A stretch of 64,000 nucleotides of DNA from CBDFKS01 sp965248905 (GTDB lineage: Bacteria > Chloroflexota > Dehalococcoidia > Lucifugimonadales > JAGWBF01): NCBI GenBank assembly GCA_965248905.1, contig CBDFKS010000007.1:496001-560000 (forward strand). The letters run 5' to 3'. The notes beneath the pieces are model-generated. The model had not been told where the DNA came from, did not search any database, and worked only from the letters and a program-made list of their open reading frames with translations. Positions within the stretch are counted from its first letter, which is position 1. Each line of letters opens with the position of its first letter. This document shows, in pieces, positions 25,776 to 34,296 of the stretch. The translations under genes were made by a program, and so were the position numbers.

Positions 25776-26405
25776 ATGGAGCCTGTCAAAGTCGCGATTT
25801 ATTACGATTTCCGTTGACCCTACGTATATAACGCTGCCATGTGGCTAGCGAACGTCAGGAAATCCTATGGAGATGATCTAGAAATAGACTGGAAGCCATT
25901 CATATTGGCCCAGGCAAACAGCAAAGAAGGTGCTGACTGGAAAGCCTGGGAGCAGGCAGAGGATACCCCGGAACTGGGCTTGCTCGCAATGAGGGCGGCG
26001 GAAGCAGCCAAACGGCAAGGCAGCAAGCTATTCGAGGCCTTCCAGCTTGCGGTGTTAAAGGCCCGCCACGAAGACCGCAAAGACCTGACCAGCCCTGAGG
26101 TCATAACGAGTGCGGCTGAGTCCAGCGGACTGGATATGGCCAAGTTCCGCAGTGATCTAGAGGACAAGAGCATCCTTGAGGATCTGGGCAAGAGTCACAC
26201 GGAGGGAGTTGAGGAGCACGGCGTCTTTGGTGTGCCTACCTTCATATTCCCCAATGGAGCTTCGGCTTTCCTGAAGACCTATCAGCCGCCCGAAGAGGAT
26301 GCGGCCGAGATGTTCGATAACCTCATTGGCGTGATGGGGAAGTGGAAACTGATAGGAGAAATAAAACGTCCCCAGCCACCCTGGCCTAAGGGAGTCTTTG
26401 CTTAA
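25776..26405 (+). CDS. DsbA-family oxidoreductase with in-frame TGA, candidate selenoprotein (U-P-Y-V)
   Basis: Read through TGA at codon 14 (25815-25817) this is a 209-residue DsbA/FrnE/2-hydroxychromene-carboxylate-isomerase-type protein. ATG 25776 has an ideal binding site (TAGGAGGTGA). The first 13 residues end in the family strand VAIYYDFR, and the TGA falls exactly where the family has the active-site Cys of C-P-x-x; P-Y-V-Y-N-A-A follows. The rest fits: IDWKPFIL, an all-helical insert, and the cis-Pro motif GVFGVPTF. The nearest ATG after the TGA (25839) would remove the active site and has no binding site. No signal peptide: cytosolic thiol/selenol oxidoreductase. It overlaps rnc. A Cys-to-stop mutation is the main alternative. 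Confidence 0.85.
25822..25855 (+). promoter_or_regulatory. Candidate bacterial SECIS hairpin in the DsbA-family gene
   Basis: CGCTGCC (25832-25838) pairs with GGC-AGCG (25843-25850, one bulged T) around loop ATGT, and an outer ACGT/ACGT pairing (25822-25825 with 25852-25855) extends the stem. The loop starts 21 nt after the TGA. The loop holds GT but not a G in the first two positions, so the fit to the usual model is incomplete. Confidence 0.6.
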
Positions 26406-27117
26406 AGGCTTGAGTTTGAGATCGACCGCACTGGAGCGAGCGCTGGGGCTACGCTTCAAGGACCAGAGTCTGCTTCGGCAGGCTCTGGTTCACCCGTCTT
26501 TTCTGAATGAAGCTCCCTCAGGGCTCACCCCCATAGACTCTTATGAACGGCTGGAGTTCCTTGGAGACGCAGTTCTAGGTGTAACCATAACTTCAGAGCT
26601 GTTTACCAGGTGCCCCCATTTCCTTGAAGGCCAGCTAACCAAGCTCCGGTCCTCCCTTGTCAGAGGGAGAACCCTGGCAAGGGTAGCAAGAGAGATAGGC
26701 CTGGGTCAGCACCTCAAGTTTGGCAAAGGTGAAGAGTCCACCGGAGGACGTGACCGAGAGTCCAATCTGGCAGCCGCTTTAGAGGCCCTTATCGGGGCCG
26801 TTTTCGTGGACCGGGGCTTCGGTGACGCCAGAAAGCTGGTACTCAAAGTCATGGGGGCGGAGATTGAAGGTCTCCTCTCGGAGGGTGTGCCCGAGGACCC
26901 CAAGTCTCGCCTCCAGGAGTTGGTTCAGCGCATGGGTGGTATCCCGCCTCGTTACCAGCCAGCCAACGGAGGTGGTCCCAATCAACCGGGTTTCGACATT
27001 CAGGTGATAATGGATGGCAAGGTCATGGGTGAGGGTCATGGAAGCCGGAAGGTCGAGGCTGAGAAGCAGGCGGCCCAAGAGGCATTGCGACGCCTTGAAA
27101 GTCAGAAAACGAATTGA
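26398..27117 (+). CDS. rnc: Ribonuclease III
   Basis: Double-stranded RNA endonuclease for rRNA and mRNA processing, 239 residues. RNase III signature ERLEFLGDAVLG and second metal-site region ESNLAAALEALIGAVFVDRG are present, and the C-terminal dsRNA-binding domain runs from about 160 (SRLQELVQRMGGIPPRY to KQAAQEALRRLE). The start is uncertain: TTG 26398 overlaps the upstream gene by 8 nt, while TTG 26416 has AAAGG 7 nt before it; either keeps the whole catalytic domain. ftsY follows after 31 nt, a known rnc-ftsY arrangement in other bacteria. Confidence 0.95.
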   Translation: MLKGLSLRSTALERALGLRFKDQSLLRQALVHPSFLNEAPSGLTPIDSYERLEFLGDAVLGVTITSELFTRCPHFLEGQLTKLRSSLVRGRTLARVAREIGLGQHLKFGKGEESTGGRDRESNLAAALEALIGAVFVDRGFGDARKLVLKVMGAEIEGLLSEGVPEDPKSRLQELVQRMGGIPPRYQPANGGGPNQPGFDIQVIMDGKVMGEGHGSRKVEAEKQAAQEALRRLESQKTN

Positions 27118-27148
27118 GATGTTCTCCGGAGATTGGTGACGACTGTCT

Positions 27149-28117
27149 ATGCTAGGACTGCTGAGAAGAAATCGAGAAAAGAGAATAGAGAAGACCCAGG
27201 AAGGTGTGCGCCGAAGCCGTGAAAGCTGGTTTGGCCGCATCATGGGTGTGCTCAGATCGCCCAAGTTGGACGGCAACGTGTGGGACCAGCTGGAGGAGAT
27301 CTTGATCTCCGCGGATATCGGCGTCGAAACTTCATTGCAGCTTGTGGAGCAGCTCAGGTCCCAGGCAGATGAACAGCGGCTTACTCAGCCCGAAGCTCTG
27401 TTCAACGCCCTCAAGCAAGGGCTGACATCCAACTTAAGTGATGGAGCCAAGGAAGACGTGTGGTCTGAGGTGGACAATGAGACCTCTCCCTTGGTCATCC
27501 TGATGGTTGGGGTTAACGGAGCGGGCAAAACGACCAGTATCGCGAAGCTGGCGTATCATTTCAAAGAGGCTGGAAAACGAGTCATACTCGGTGCAGCGGA
27601 TACCTACAGGGCGGCCGCCGTCGATCAGCTCCAGGTGTGGGCAGACAGAGTCGGGGTCGATGTGATCAGCCACCAAGCTGGAGCCGACCCGGGCGCTGTG
27701 GCATTCGATGCCTTTCAGGCGAGCCGTGCTAGAGGCGCCGATGTCCTTATCATCGACACTGCAGGCCGGCTTCACACCAAGTCCAACCTTATGGAAGAGC
27801 TGAAGAAGATCAAACGGGTGCTCAGCCGGCTCGACCCATCCGCTCCCCATCACGTGCTGCTCACTCTGGATGCCACCACCGGCCACAATGGTCTCAGCCA
27901 GGCCAAAAACTTTACCGAAGCCGTAGATTGCACAGGCATCTTCCTAGCCAAGCTGGACGGCACGGCCAAGGGCGGCATAGTTGTGGCCATCAAGAACGAG
28001 CTTGACCTTCCCGTGCTCTTCATCGGCACTGGGGAGAAGCTGGAGGATATGGCGCCCTTCGATCCCGCCGAGTTCGTGGAAGCGCTGCTCGAACCCGTCC
28101 CTTCGCTTCAAGCCTGA
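27149..28117 (+). CDS. ftsY: Signal recognition particle receptor FtsY
   Basis: SRP receptor GTPase of 322 residues that docks SRP-ribosome complexes at the membrane. It has a basic N-terminus (LLRRNREKRIEKT) but no long acidic A domain, then the NG domain: GVNGAGKTTSIAKLA (G1), DTYRAAAVDQLQVWADR, DTAGRLHTKSNLMEELKK (G3), LAKLDGTAKGG and GTGEKLEDMAPFDP. ATG 27149 follows rnc closely, so both are probably co-transcribed. A MITE-like repeat lies just downstream. Confidence 0.96.
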   Translation: MLGLLRRNREKRIEKTQEGVRRSRESWFGRIMGVLRSPKLDGNVWDQLEEILISADIGVETSLQLVEQLRSQADEQRLTQPEALFNALKQGLTSNLSDGAKEDVWSEVDNETSPLVILMVGVNGAGKTTSIAKLAYHFKEAGKRVILGAADTYRAAAVDQLQVWADRVGVDVISHQAGADPGAVAFDAFQASRARGADVLIIDTAGRLHTKSNLMEELKKIKRVLSRLDPSAPHHVLLTLDATTGHNGLSQAKNFTEAVDCTGIFLAKLDGTAKGGIVVAIKNELDLPVLFIGTGEKLEDMAPFDPAEFVEALLEPVPSLQA

Positions 28118-28136
28118 ACCCAAGAGGCCACTGGGG

Positions 28137-28287
28137 CTTAGTCAACCTTAAATTTGCTTCATAGTTTCACCCCCACTCTAACTCTCCCCCCATCAAGGGG
28201 GAGAGAACAAGTCCCTTCCCCCTCGATGGGGGAAGGCTAGGATGGGGGTGAAAGGTGCCCATCAAATCTTGGTTGACTAAGTACTAG
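28137..28287. mobile_element. MITE-like repeat, copy 1
   Basis: Non-coding element with ends CTTAGTCAACC (28137-28147) and GGTTGACTAAGTAC (28271-28284) and an inner palindromic core (CACCCCCACTCTAACTCTCC ... GATGGGGGTGA, about 28164-28251). The right end, followed by TA, nearly equals the right end of the IS630 element at 12444-12457. It fills most of the gap between ftsY and the next gene. Confidence 0.8.
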
Positions 28288-28415
28288 CTGACTAAACTCG
28301 CTTTTTTGTGCCTCTATCGGTAATCCAGAAACCTCTTCTTTATCGTAGAATGGAAGAGAGCCGTAAGTCGCCAGTGCCAATTCTGCGGGCTCCTATGTCG
28401 TAAAAAGAGTAACCT

Positions 28416-30860
28416 GTGCACCATGCCGTTATCTGGCTCCTGGTTGTTGAGCTCCTGGGGTTATTAGCCCTCCCCATTACGTATAGCCTCTTTCGCCGTT
28501 TGCCCGATCGCGGCCTTATTCTGTCCATTCCTCTCGCCCTCCTCCTTGTGTCCTACATCCTCTGGATATTGGGCTTAGCGCATATTTTGCCCAACTCCCA
28601 ATACGCCATCATCGGCATTCTCGCGGTCATGGCCCTCGTCTCATCCCTGATGTTGAGGCGTAGTCTCTCTCAGATACGATCATTCTTCCGGCAAAATTGG
28701 TTGCCCTTCGTTTTGGCGCAGCTGGTATTTATAGGACTCTATTTCCTGTGGATTTCCCTCGTGTCCAACTCACCGGCGATAAATCATACGGAAAAACCCA
28801 TGGACTTCGCCTTCCTTAACTCTATCCTCAGGAGCACCTACTTTCCTCCCGAGGACCCCTGGTTGGCGGGACATTCCATAAGCTACTATTACTTCGGCCA
28901 TTTCATGATGGCCCTACTCACTAAGCTCACCTCCATCCCATCCAGCATTTCATACAACCTCTCCATCGCCCTGATCCCTGCCATGGTGGGAGCCGCGGCG
29001 TTCAGTGTCGTGTACAACCTTATTCGGCTATCGGGCGCGCAGATGCGAATGGCTATGCTCTTTGCTTTGGCGGCGCCGGTCTTCATCGTTCTCATAGGTA
29101 ATCTGGAGGGTGTGCTGGAGTTTGTGCACGCCAGAGGATGGGGTTCTGACGGATTCTGGCAGTCAGTGTCGATCAAAGGGTTGGAAGGAGGGCAGGCAGG
29201 GAATGCCAGTATTTTCCCTCAAGCACACTTCTGGTGGTGGCACGCTACCAGGGTCATAGATACTCTTGCGGATGGGGTCAGCCTCGACTACACCATTACA
29301 GAGTTCCCCTTTTTCAGCTTCATACTGGGAGACCTCCATGCCCACGTTTCTGCATTATCATTTATCTTGTTGAGCGTGAGCATGGCCTTGAATCTATTTT
29401 CTTCAGAGGAGAAATTGGGATTCGGTTGGCTTCGGAAGCATCCTTGGCAGGCAGTAATAATGGCGCTGGCTCTCGGATCGTTGGCTTTCATCAACATCTG
29501 GGACTTCCCCGTCTTCGTTACTTTCTTAGTAGTTGTGGTTCTCGTCAAGGGATACGCCGACTGGAAGGGACAGGTTACGCCGGCATTGATCGCCGCTGCC
29601 GGCTTCTTGGTACCTATGATCGCGGTAGCAGTTTTGCTATTCATACCGTTTTATTTGGACTTGGGAAGCCAGGCGTCTGGAATCCTGCCCCTCAGAGACG
29701 TGAGCACCCGACCTCTGTTCTTCTTCCTCATCTGGGGACTCTTCATCGTATTGAGCGGTTCTTTCCTGCTGAGGCAACTACCGTCAGTCCCGGGACTGAC
29801 GAAGGGGCAGCCGGGTGTGCTTTCCCTTGTGCTGGTGATTACTGTATTGCCATTTCTTTTGTGGACGGGAATAGAGCTGTTGTTGGGTCCCTCCGATAAC
29901 GGCCTGATTAACACATTAGGAACGATCGGGACAAGGCTGGGGAAGCTGGTCCCCGCCATGGCCATCGTAGCGATAGCGCTGTACAGTATGTTCCTCAGAG
30001 TCGCCCATGGTGGCGAAAGGGCGACAGCCTTCGCCCTGTTTCCATTAGCGTTGGCTTTCTATCTCCTGATGGGAGCCGAGCTGTTTTACCTGTCGGACCT
30101 ATTTGGGAACAGGATGAACACCGTATTCAAGTTTTACTATCAAGCGTGGCTGTTGCTCGCTGTGGTCTCAGCCTACGGCCTGTACTATTGCGTCTCCCGG
30201 CCTGTACCTTCGTTGCCTGATTTTGCCGAGGGGACCGGAGTAGGCGCCAAACTATCGACGAGCCTGTTCCCACGCCTATCGAGAAACGCGCTGCGTTATG
30301 GCTGGCCGAGTCTCGTTGCGGTCCTGATTCTGGCATCGCTGTATTATCCGGTCGGGGCTGCCCTCGACAGATCAGACGAGCTCGATGGGGACACCCTCGA
30401 CGGTTTGGCCTTCCTCCAGCGAAGGGACTTCGATGAATATCAAGCTATTAAGTGGCTCCGGGATGACGCGCCAAGGGGGCGGATCGTGGAAGCCGTGGGA
30501 GACGACTATTCCGCTTACGGGCGTATCTCCTCCAGTACCGGACTTCCCACGATGCTGGGTTGGAAGTTCCATGAGCATCAGTGGCGGGGTTCCACGAGAG
30601 CCTTCGAGGGCCGAGAGGAGCAGGTCCGACAGATCTACAGCAGCTCCGATCCCCAGGAGGTAAGCCGGCTGCTAGATGCCTACGATATACGGTACGTCTA
30701 TGTGGGTATCAGGGAGCGAGCCAAATACGGTCAGGTGCAGTTCGATGAGTTCTCTGAGTTCCTGGAACCCGTCTTCCAGAGCGCGGACGTAGTAGTATAT
30801 CAGAGGCTATCGGCAGGTTCTGAGGAGACCTCAGAGGACATACGTGGAAGTGCAAACTAA
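28416..30860 (+). CDS. DUF2298 / Chlor_Arch_YYY-type membrane glycosyltransferase-like protein
   Basis: Large membrane protein of 814 residues with about 14-16 hydrophobic segments, of the DUF2298 (TIGR03662, Chlor_Arch_YYY) family known mainly from Chloroflexi and archaea. The defining region is visible: SNSPAINHTEKPMDFAFLNS, then GHSISYYYFGHFMMA and a Tyr-rich stretch, and a soluble C-terminal part (FDEYQAIKWLRDDAPRGRIV) as in GT-C glycosyltransferases. GTG 28416 is the start that keeps the first membrane segment. Overlap of 17 nt with the next gene indicates a joint product, probably lipid-linked glycan transfer or surface glycosylation; activity is unproven. Confidence 0.88.
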   Translation: MHHAVIWLLVVELLGLLALPITYSLFRRLPDRGLILSIPLALLLVSYILWILGLAHILPNSQYAIIGILAVMALVSSLMLRRSLSQIRSFFRQNWLPFVLAQLVFIGLYFLWISLVSNSPAINHTEKPMDFAFLNSILRSTYFPPEDPWLAGHSISYYYFGHFMMALLTKLTSIPSSISYNLSIALIPAMVGAAAFSVVYNLIRLSGAQMRMAMLFALAAPVFIVLIGNLEGVLEFVHARGWGSDGFWQSVSIKGLEGGQAGNASIFPQAHFWWWHATRVIDTLADGVSLDYTITEFPFFSFILGDLHAHVSALSFILLSVSMALNLFSSEEKLGFGWLRKHPWQAVIMALALGSLAFINIWDFPVFVTFLVVVVLVKGYADWKGQVTPALIAAAGFLVPMIAVAVLLFIPFYLDLGSQASGILPLRDVSTRPLFFFLIWGLFIVLSGSFLLRQLPSVPGLTKGQPGVLSLVLVITVLPFLLWTGIELLLGPSDNGLINTLGTIGTRLGKLVPAMAIVAIALYSMFLRVAHGGERATAFALFPLALAFYLLMGAELFYLSDLFGNRMNTVFKFYYQAWLLLAVVSAYGLYYCVSRPVPSLPDFAEGTGVGAKLSTSLFPRLSRNALRYGWPSLVAVLILASLYYPVGAALDRSDELDGDTLDGLAFLQRRDFDEYQAIKWLRDDAPRGRIVEAVGDDYSAYGRISSSTGLPTMLGWKFHEHQWRGSTRAFEGREEQVRQIYSSSDPQEVSRLLDAYDIRYVYVGIRERAKYGQVQFDEFSEFLEPVFQSADVVVYQRLSAGSEETSEDIRGSAN

Positions 30861-33243
30861 AGGTTCGCGCGTGAGTCGATTTTTTCCTTTACCGAGTATA
30901 AAACTGGGTTGGGAGGCAGCCCTTTTTCTCGGTATAGCCTTAGCTGCCCTAGGGCTGAGGCTATGGGAGCTTGATGGGCGGGCAATGCACTATGACGAGG
31001 GCATCCACGTCCACTACGCCTGGCGCATGGCTATAGGCGAGGGCTATTCCCACGCCCCCTGGATGCATGGCCCATTACAGGTGCACCTGACGGCCCTCAT
31101 CTTCAAACTATTCTCCGACAGCGATTTCACCGCCCGTCTGCTGTACGCTCTGTTCGGTTCGGCTTTAGTGGCACTGCCCTATTTCCTTCGGACTTATTTA
31201 GGGCGGACCGGCGCTATCGCCACAGCCGTCATGCTGGCACTATCTCCTGCCCTGCTCTATTTCAGCCGCTTTGGCCGCAACGATATCCTGATGGCGTTCT
31301 GGGCAGTGGCCTTATTGATTCTCATGTGGCGCTACGTCAACGAAGGCAAGAACCGCTATCTGTATATGGCTTCGGCGGTGCTGGCGCTGGCCTTTGCCAC
31401 TAAGGAGACCAGCTACATCATCGTAGCCATATTCGGCGCGGCCCTCTTTCTTATGTCCCTTACCGAGATCATTCCCTGGATGCTTGGGAGACTGAAGTTC
31501 TCTCAGATGAGCGAGGCCCCGGTATTTCTAATCCTTTTGGTGACCTTGTCTTTGCCCCAATGGTCCGCCCTAATCAGCAAACTTCAGGGGACCATGGGTG
31601 TGGTGTTGGCAGCCACCGAGGGCGGTACTGGCGAAGTCGGGTTACCTCCGATCAATGCCCCGCCCATTTCGTTTCCCTTGGTGAACATCGCTGGGTTTCT
31701 GGATGGTCTGATCCTCGCCGCAATCTTAGTTATTCCTATTCTGGCGACCTTTCTTACAGGCTTCGGAAGGGCAAGGCTCGCCTGGCTGGTCCCAGGAGCC
31801 ATACTGGCCGCTATGGCTTATGCCTTCGTTGCTTTCCCTCACGGTGAAGTGCCGCGTGGCTATCTGATCTCTCTGATGGTACTGCTAGCTGTGCTAGTGG
31901 TATCAGCCATCATCGGCCTCATGTGGCGCTGGAAGGTCTGGCTTTTATGCGCCGGGATCTTCTATCTCATTTGGACCATGTTTTATACCAGCGTATTCGG
32001 TCTTTTTGTGCAGAATCACGGCTTTTGTCCCACTGGCATCGGAGGGTTCTTCGGCACATTGTGCAGCAAGCTGGGAGGAGTATACACAGGCTCCTGGCAA
32101 GGACTGGGATATTGGATAGCCCAGCAAGAGGTTGCGCGAGGGGGACAACCCTGGTACTACCACTTCCTCCTGGGCTCGGTGTACGAGTTCCTGCCATTGC
32201 TCTTCGGCGTAATAGCGATGGTCTACTATCTGAGAAAGGGGGAGCTTTTCGGAATTCTGTTGAGTTTCTGGGCTGTAATGACCGCCTTGGCCTACACGTT
32301 GGCTGGAGAGAAAATGCCCTGGCTCCTCGTAAACCTGGCCGTACCTTTCATACTCCTTTCGGGCAAGTTCATTGGCGAGATCATCGAGCGGATGCCGTGG
32401 CGACGAGTGTTGCGAAGCTCTTCAGCCGCTCTTCTGGTGTTACCGCCTTTGCTATTACTGGCGGGCGTATACCTTCTTCGTGATTTTCTCGGTGATGGCT
32501 CTCAAGACTCATGGCAAGACTGGGCGTTGCTCTCCGCCATTATTGTGATAGCCATGGTGTCGGTGGTCCTTACCCTTCGGGCTCGTCCTCGCTTAGGGAT
32601 GAGCTTGGTCGGCATCAGTACGGCTGTGCTGTTGCTAGGGTTCAGCAGCTTCGTAGCGTTTCGAGCAAGCTACAACTATGACGACACACCTGTGGAAATG
32701 CTGGTTTATGCCCAAGGAAGCGCCGATTTGATTAAGACGGCACGCACTCTAAACGATGGAGTCACCAACGAGGCTACCGAAGGTCAGGTGGTGGAAGTAG
32801 ACTACGAGATATGGTATCCGTTCAATTGGTACGTTCGTCATGAGCAAGATGAAGGAGCGTTGGGATTTCGGTGCTATAAAGAGGAGGGAGATGATGGGTA
32901 CGCATCCTACTGCAACCCTCTCGACGAGGTCCCTTCCACTAAGGCATTGCTTATCACCGGCCCCCATAGTGAACGGGGCTACCAATATCTCGGCGAATAT
33001 GAGAGAGATGGTCCGTTCAAAAACCTTCTCTGGTTCCCGGAGAAGTACCGGCGCCCCGGTGAGAACCGTAAGAACGAGAGCAAATGGGAACAGCTTAAGA
33101 AAGATTTCCAGTTTGCCCAAGACACCTTCAAGAGTCGCGAGCCTTGGAGGAACGCTCTTGATTACTTTTTATTTCGCAGACTCGGTGGTGAGTGGTGGGA
33201 CTCTCAGTTCTTTAGCTATATCGCCCGTGAAACACCATCTTGA
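30844..33243 (+). CDS. Agl23-like (TIGR03663) membrane protein, GT-C/PMT_2 type
   Basis: 799-residue membrane protein of the Agl23/TIGR03663 family (described as flippase-activity-associated), found in Chloroflexi and archaea with GT-C glycosyltransferase features. The first extracytoplasmic loop has ELDGRAMHYDEGIHVHYAWR, whose Asp-Glu pair is the conserved acidic motif of GT-C enzymes; SRFGRNDILMAFWAVAL is the PMT-type helix. About 13 membrane segments are followed by a soluble C-terminal domain (about 600-799) with EIWYPFNWYVRHEQ. GTG 30844 overlaps the upstream gene by 17 nt. Together the two probably glycosylate envelope components. Confidence 0.88.
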   Translation: MEVQTKGSRVSRFFPLPSIKLGWEAALFLGIALAALGLRLWELDGRAMHYDEGIHVHYAWRMAIGEGYSHAPWMHGPLQVHLTALIFKLFSDSDFTARLLYALFGSALVALPYFLRTYLGRTGAIATAVMLALSPALLYFSRFGRNDILMAFWAVALLILMWRYVNEGKNRYLYMASAVLALAFATKETSYIIVAIFGAALFLMSLTEIIPWMLGRLKFSQMSEAPVFLILLVTLSLPQWSALISKLQGTMGVVLAATEGGTGEVGLPPINAPPISFPLVNIAGFLDGLILAAILVIPILATFLTGFGRARLAWLVPGAILAAMAYAFVAFPHGEVPRGYLISLMVLLAVLVVSAIIGLMWRWKVWLLCAGIFYLIWTMFYTSVFGLFVQNHGFCPTGIGGFFGTLCSKLGGVYTGSWQGLGYWIAQQEVARGGQPWYYHFLLGSVYEFLPLLFGVIAMVYYLRKGELFGILLSFWAVMTALAYTLAGEKMPWLLVNLAVPFILLSGKFIGEIIERMPWRRVLRSSSAALLVLPPLLLLAGVYLLRDFLGDGSQDSWQDWALLSAIIVIAMVSVVLTLRARPRLGMSLVGISTAVLLLGFSSFVAFRASYNYDDTPVEMLVYAQGSADLIKTARTLNDGVTNEATEGQVVEVDYEIWYPFNWYVRHEQDEGALGFRCYKEEGDDGYASYCNPLDEVPSTKALLITGPHSERGYQYLGEYERDGPFKNLLWFPEKYRRPGENRKNESKWEQLKKDFQFAQDTFKSREPWRNALDYFLFRRLGGEWWDSQFFSYIARETPS

Positions 33244-33283
33244 CCCGAGGCTTGATTATAGCTAGAGGGAGTGTTGACTCGGG

Positions 33284-33313
33284 TTGACACCCTTCTTTAA
33301 GCCAGTCTACAAT
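33284..33313 (+). promoter_or_regulatory. Promoter for the bifunctional-nuclease-domain gene
   Basis: TTGACA (33284-33289) and TACAAT (33308-33313) with an 18-bp spacer, about 30 nt upstream of ATG 33345. Confidence 0.65.
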
Positions 33314-33344
33314 AGGTTCACTAAATGAGGGGGAGCGCTGGTCC

Positions 33345-33908
33345 ATGGAAGAAATGGTCATCGATAGCATTCGCGTCAGCCTGATGAACTATCAGAGGGT
33401 CGTTATCCTTAAGGAAAAGGAATCGGATCGCTATCTACCTATCTGGATAGGTCCCGCCGAGGCTGACGCCATCGCCGTCAAGCTCCAAGATATATCGGTG
33501 CCCAGACCGCTCACCCACGACCTGCTGCGCTCCGTGATCGATACTCTGGGGGGTTCCGTTGGCCACATTCTGGTTAGTGACCTGGAAAGCGATACCTTCT
33601 ACGCAAAGATAGTCATCAACGTAAATGGCAAGAGCGTGGAGATAGACTCGCGGCCCAGCGACGCGATCGCTCTGGCAGTCAGGTCTCAGGTGCCCATTTA
33701 CGCCGAAGAGACGGTGCTGGCTAAGGCGGGCATTTTGCTGGACAAAGAGACCGGTAAGCCCCTTTTACCCGAGGATGCCGCTGCGGGTGATGGTGAAGAC
33801 AAACCTCGGGAGGTCAAGGAAGAGGACCTACGGCGTATGTCCGCGTTCACCGACTTCATTAACAGCTTGGACCTTGAAGATTTCGGTAAGCAAAAGCAGG
33901 GTGAATAG
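33345..33908 (+). CDS. Bifunctional nuclease (BFN/DUF151) domain protein
   Basis: 187-residue protein with one BFN domain (residues about 1-135): MVIDSIRVSLMN, LPIWIGPAEADAIA, VEIDSRPSDAIALAVR and VPIYAEETVL are the characteristic segments. The C-terminal tail (about 136-187) is acidic and helical without a UvrB/UvrC-like motif. BFN proteins are annotated with DNase/RNase activity but their roles are unclear. ATG 33345 follows GAGGGGGAGCGCTGGTCC, and the gene has its own promoter and a hairpin after it, so it is probably a single-gene unit. Confidence 0.92.
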   Translation: MEEMVIDSIRVSLMNYQRVVILKEKESDRYLPIWIGPAEADAIAVKLQDISVPRPLTHDLLRSVIDTLGGSVGHILVSDLESDTFYAKIVINVNGKSVEIDSRPSDAIALAVRSQVPIYAEETVLAKAGILLDKETGKPLLPEDAAAGDGEDKPREVKEEDLRRMSAFTDFINSLDLEDFGKQKQGE

Positions 33909-33935
33909 ACAGCTCCAACAGCTATATGGTTACTT

Positions 33936-33966
33936 AAGCCCCGGCTCGTTCGCGAAGCTGGGGCTT
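33936..33966 (+). terminator. Hairpin after the BFN gene
   Basis: AAGCCCC (33936-33942) pairs with GGGGCTT (33960-33966), with further pairing inside. No strong T run follows, so termination efficiency is uncertain. Confidence 0.5.
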
Positions 33967-34003
33967 ATGCTTTCACAGCCCCTGTCACAGGCAGGAAATC
34001 AAG

Positions 34004-34032
34004 TTGACTTTTAAAAATCATAGTGATAACAT
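34004..34032 (+). promoter_or_regulatory. Probable promoter of the ATP synthase cluster
   Basis: TTGACT (34004-34009), 17-bp spacer, TAACAT (34027-34032), placing transcription start about 15 nt before the first atp gene. The -10 is weak. Confidence 0.45.
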
Positions 34033-34053
34033 TCACAAAGCTTGAGGCAAGGT

Positions 34054-34296
34054 ATGCCCTGGTGGATACTGGCCCTGCGGCTGTCAGGGCTGGGATTTTA
34101 CATAGCAATATGCATTGTGGGCGGCATCGCGTTAGGGGTATGGTTGGATAATGTCTTCGACACGCGTGTCATATTCATGTTGATTGGCCTGCTTGTAGGC
34201 TGCGCATCGGCTTTCTATGGTACTTATCGGATGGTTACTCCATTGCTAGGTGATATCGATAGTCATGAGAAGTCAGGGAATGGGAGGAGAAGTTAG
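34054..34296 (+). CDS. AtpZ/AtpI-like membrane protein of the ATP synthase cluster
   Basis: Two-helix membrane protein (80 residues) that heads the cluster, as AtpI/AtpZ proteins do; these help c-ring assembly or carry Mg2+. Helices at about 8-30 and 40-62, with GGIALGVWLDNVF between them as in the AtpZ/AtpI group. I prefer ATG 34054, 6 nt after GAGG, over the longer TTG 34042. Its stop overlaps the GTG of atpB (TAGTG). Confidence 0.82.
   Translation: MPWWILALRLSGLGFYIAICIVGGIALGVWLDNVFDTRVIFMLIGLLVGCASAFYGTYRMVTPLLGDIDSHEKSGNGRRS

Noticed and set aside
25839..26405. DsbA-family gene starting at ATG 25839
   Set aside because: It has no ribosome binding site and lacks the active-site strand, while the start at 25776 has an ideal one; read-through of the TGA explains both.
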